Origin: Chara braunii
Lineage: Eukaryota; Streptophyta; Charophyceae; Charales; Characeae
Direction: 5' to 3'
NCBI GenBank assembly: GCA_003427395.1
Contig: BFEA01000239.1
Coordinates: 115,773 to 143,423, forward strand
DNA: 27,651 nt
The position numbers and the translations under genes were made by a program. The notes beneath the pieces are model-generated. The model was given only the letters and a program-made list of their open reading frames with translations. It was not told where the DNA came from and made no database searches. Shown here one piece after another: positions 26,579 to 27,651 of this stretch (the stretch's first letter is position 1; the number at the start of each line of letters is the position of its first letter).

Positions 26579-26754
26579 TGTGATTTTGCACAGAAATGAG
26601 CGATATCGAACATCAGAAACCAAACAGCATCATACTCATGATACCAGATAGTCGTGACCTCGAACCAGAAGCAGAATTACATTACGATTCCCACCAAATG
26701 AGAGCACAGTAAAGCTCATAATTGACTATGTTGGAATAGTCTCATCATCATTAA

Positions 26755-26908
26755 CACAGAACCAATGTCGATATCCTATCTGGCGCTCAGCGCCCAGGCT
26801 ACAAATGGCAGATCCCATCTAGCCTAATCTATAACGTTGTCGATGACGTCAACAGCTTCCCGAAGTATGAGCAGATGTCGGCCAATGTCGTTCACCTCAG
26901 GCACCAGG
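26755..26908 (+). CDS. Weak candidate exon
   Basis: A frame without Met, open from a TAA near 26750, reads GYKWQIPSSLIYNVV and DDVNSFPKYEQMSANVVHLR. It ends at CACCAG|GTATGT, a fair splice donor. A CTCAG near 26784-26788 could be the acceptor. The composition is protein-like rather than repetitive. I recognise no family, and a stretch this short could be chance. Confidence 0.2.
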
Positions 26909-27624
26909 TATGTCTCACGCATCACTCATCAACCTCGATCCCCCCCACACACGGATGCCAAGTGCACCTAGGAAATAATCCTAAGTAGTATTATTGGGAT
27001 CGTTAGTAATAATAACTAGACGGCCCATCGCGGCAAACAGAAGAGCCTGAGAGCAGGTGAAATCCCACGTGTAAGAGAATAGGAGGGAATACCACTGATT
27101 TGTTTGGGGAGTCGTTAACTCTGCAGCATCGTTTTTGTTTTGTGTTGTGCACAAACTATTAAAAATCATGTCCGTTGTCCCGTTGATGTTTTTGCTAAAG
27201 ATTCAGATTCAGACATTGTTTGCTGTGTTCTCTGGATATGTTTGTGATCAAACGATCTTGCATGTATGCCCCGAGCTTACTTATTGAGTTTTGACGATAT
27301 GTGTGCAAGTGCATGCCCGTGCGGGTGAGTCTCAGTTTGGTGGGCTCGGATGATGTCACTGATGATTGGCTCGGGGAAGTTGTAACGCACCTCCCACTAT
27401 AGGAGTGCCACCGATGTTAAGCAAATTTTTGCATTGTACGAATGGAACAATCAGCATTCATCTGCTTGGCAGTGGCTCTTCGCGTGGGGGACTTGTCGGG
27501 AGCAGCATTGATATGAGAGCCATAACGCCGGGCGTGTATCTTGGAACGTTTCCTGGAAGGCAAGAGGCAAAGAAGAAATGAAGTAGGCATGTGCCAGAGT
27601 CACATAATGGACAGCTTAGCATAG
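26909..27624. other. Unassigned stretch
   Basis: No gene, RNA or clear repeat identified. Short open frames on both strands have no recognisable features. Confidence 0.45.
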
Positions 27625-27651
27625 CCCCCCCCCCCCCCCCCCCCCCCCCCC
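27625..27651. repeat. Poly-C run at the end of the window
   Basis: Twenty-seven C with no interruption to the last base. It may be a real homopolymer or a sequencing or assembly artefact at a contig edge. Confidence 0.9.

Noticed and set aside
26196-26613. Minus-strand frames with poly-Ile or poly-Tyr runs.
   Set aside because: They are translations of the AAT microsatellite fused to LTR-like sequence.

Overview
The window looks like repeat-rich nuclear DNA of a plant-type eukaryote, possibly a streptophyte alga or plant with a large genome. The grounds are two decayed chromodomain-bearing Ty3/gypsy LTR retrotransposons, long GA, CA and AAT microsatellites, consensus GTAAGT splice donors, tRNA-derived repeats and single-N scaffold joins. 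I found no intact protein-coding gene and no bacterial-type operon. The species cannot be fixed from the sequence alone. Layout: 1-3007 holds microsatellites, a GC-rich degenerate tandem repeat, an oligo-T tract with a nested hairpin beside it, and one copy of a dispersed tRNA-like repeat. 3008-12200 is a complete but dead Ty3/gypsy element on the minus strand: 3' LTR, polypurine tract, chromodomain, integrase, RNase H, reverse transcriptase, protease, gag, a 1.3-kb leader with strong palindromes, and 5' LTR. Its LTRs carry, antisense to the element, an open frame that ends at a consensus splice donor. 12201-12985 contains a tRNA-like sequence. About 12985-18125 is a second chromovirus on the plus strand, without its 5' LTR and the start of gag, and followed by an LTR-like block with a TATA box. 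The two elements diverge, with their 5' sides facing each other. 18126-20280 and 23565-26510 hold fragments of related LTR-like families, including three tandem GTGGC/GCCAC hairpins at 19210-19308. About 20480-23520 is the most unusual part: a non-coding chain of at least 20 hairpins. Their stems differ from one hairpin to the next but stay complementary, while the tip (CCC-ACG-GGA and covariant forms) recurs. I know of no named element that explains it, and it is my main candidate for an undescribed structure. 26511-27651 is mostly unassigned, with one weak candidate exon, and ends in a poly-C run. The two elements would have encoded the same machinery: Gag forms the particle, protease matures it, RT and RNase H copy the RNA, and integrase with its chromodomain inserts the DNA. 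Both are disabled by stop codons and frameshifts. Many of the stops sit where CAG or CAA glutamine codons would be expected, which fits C-to-T decay of methylated DNA.
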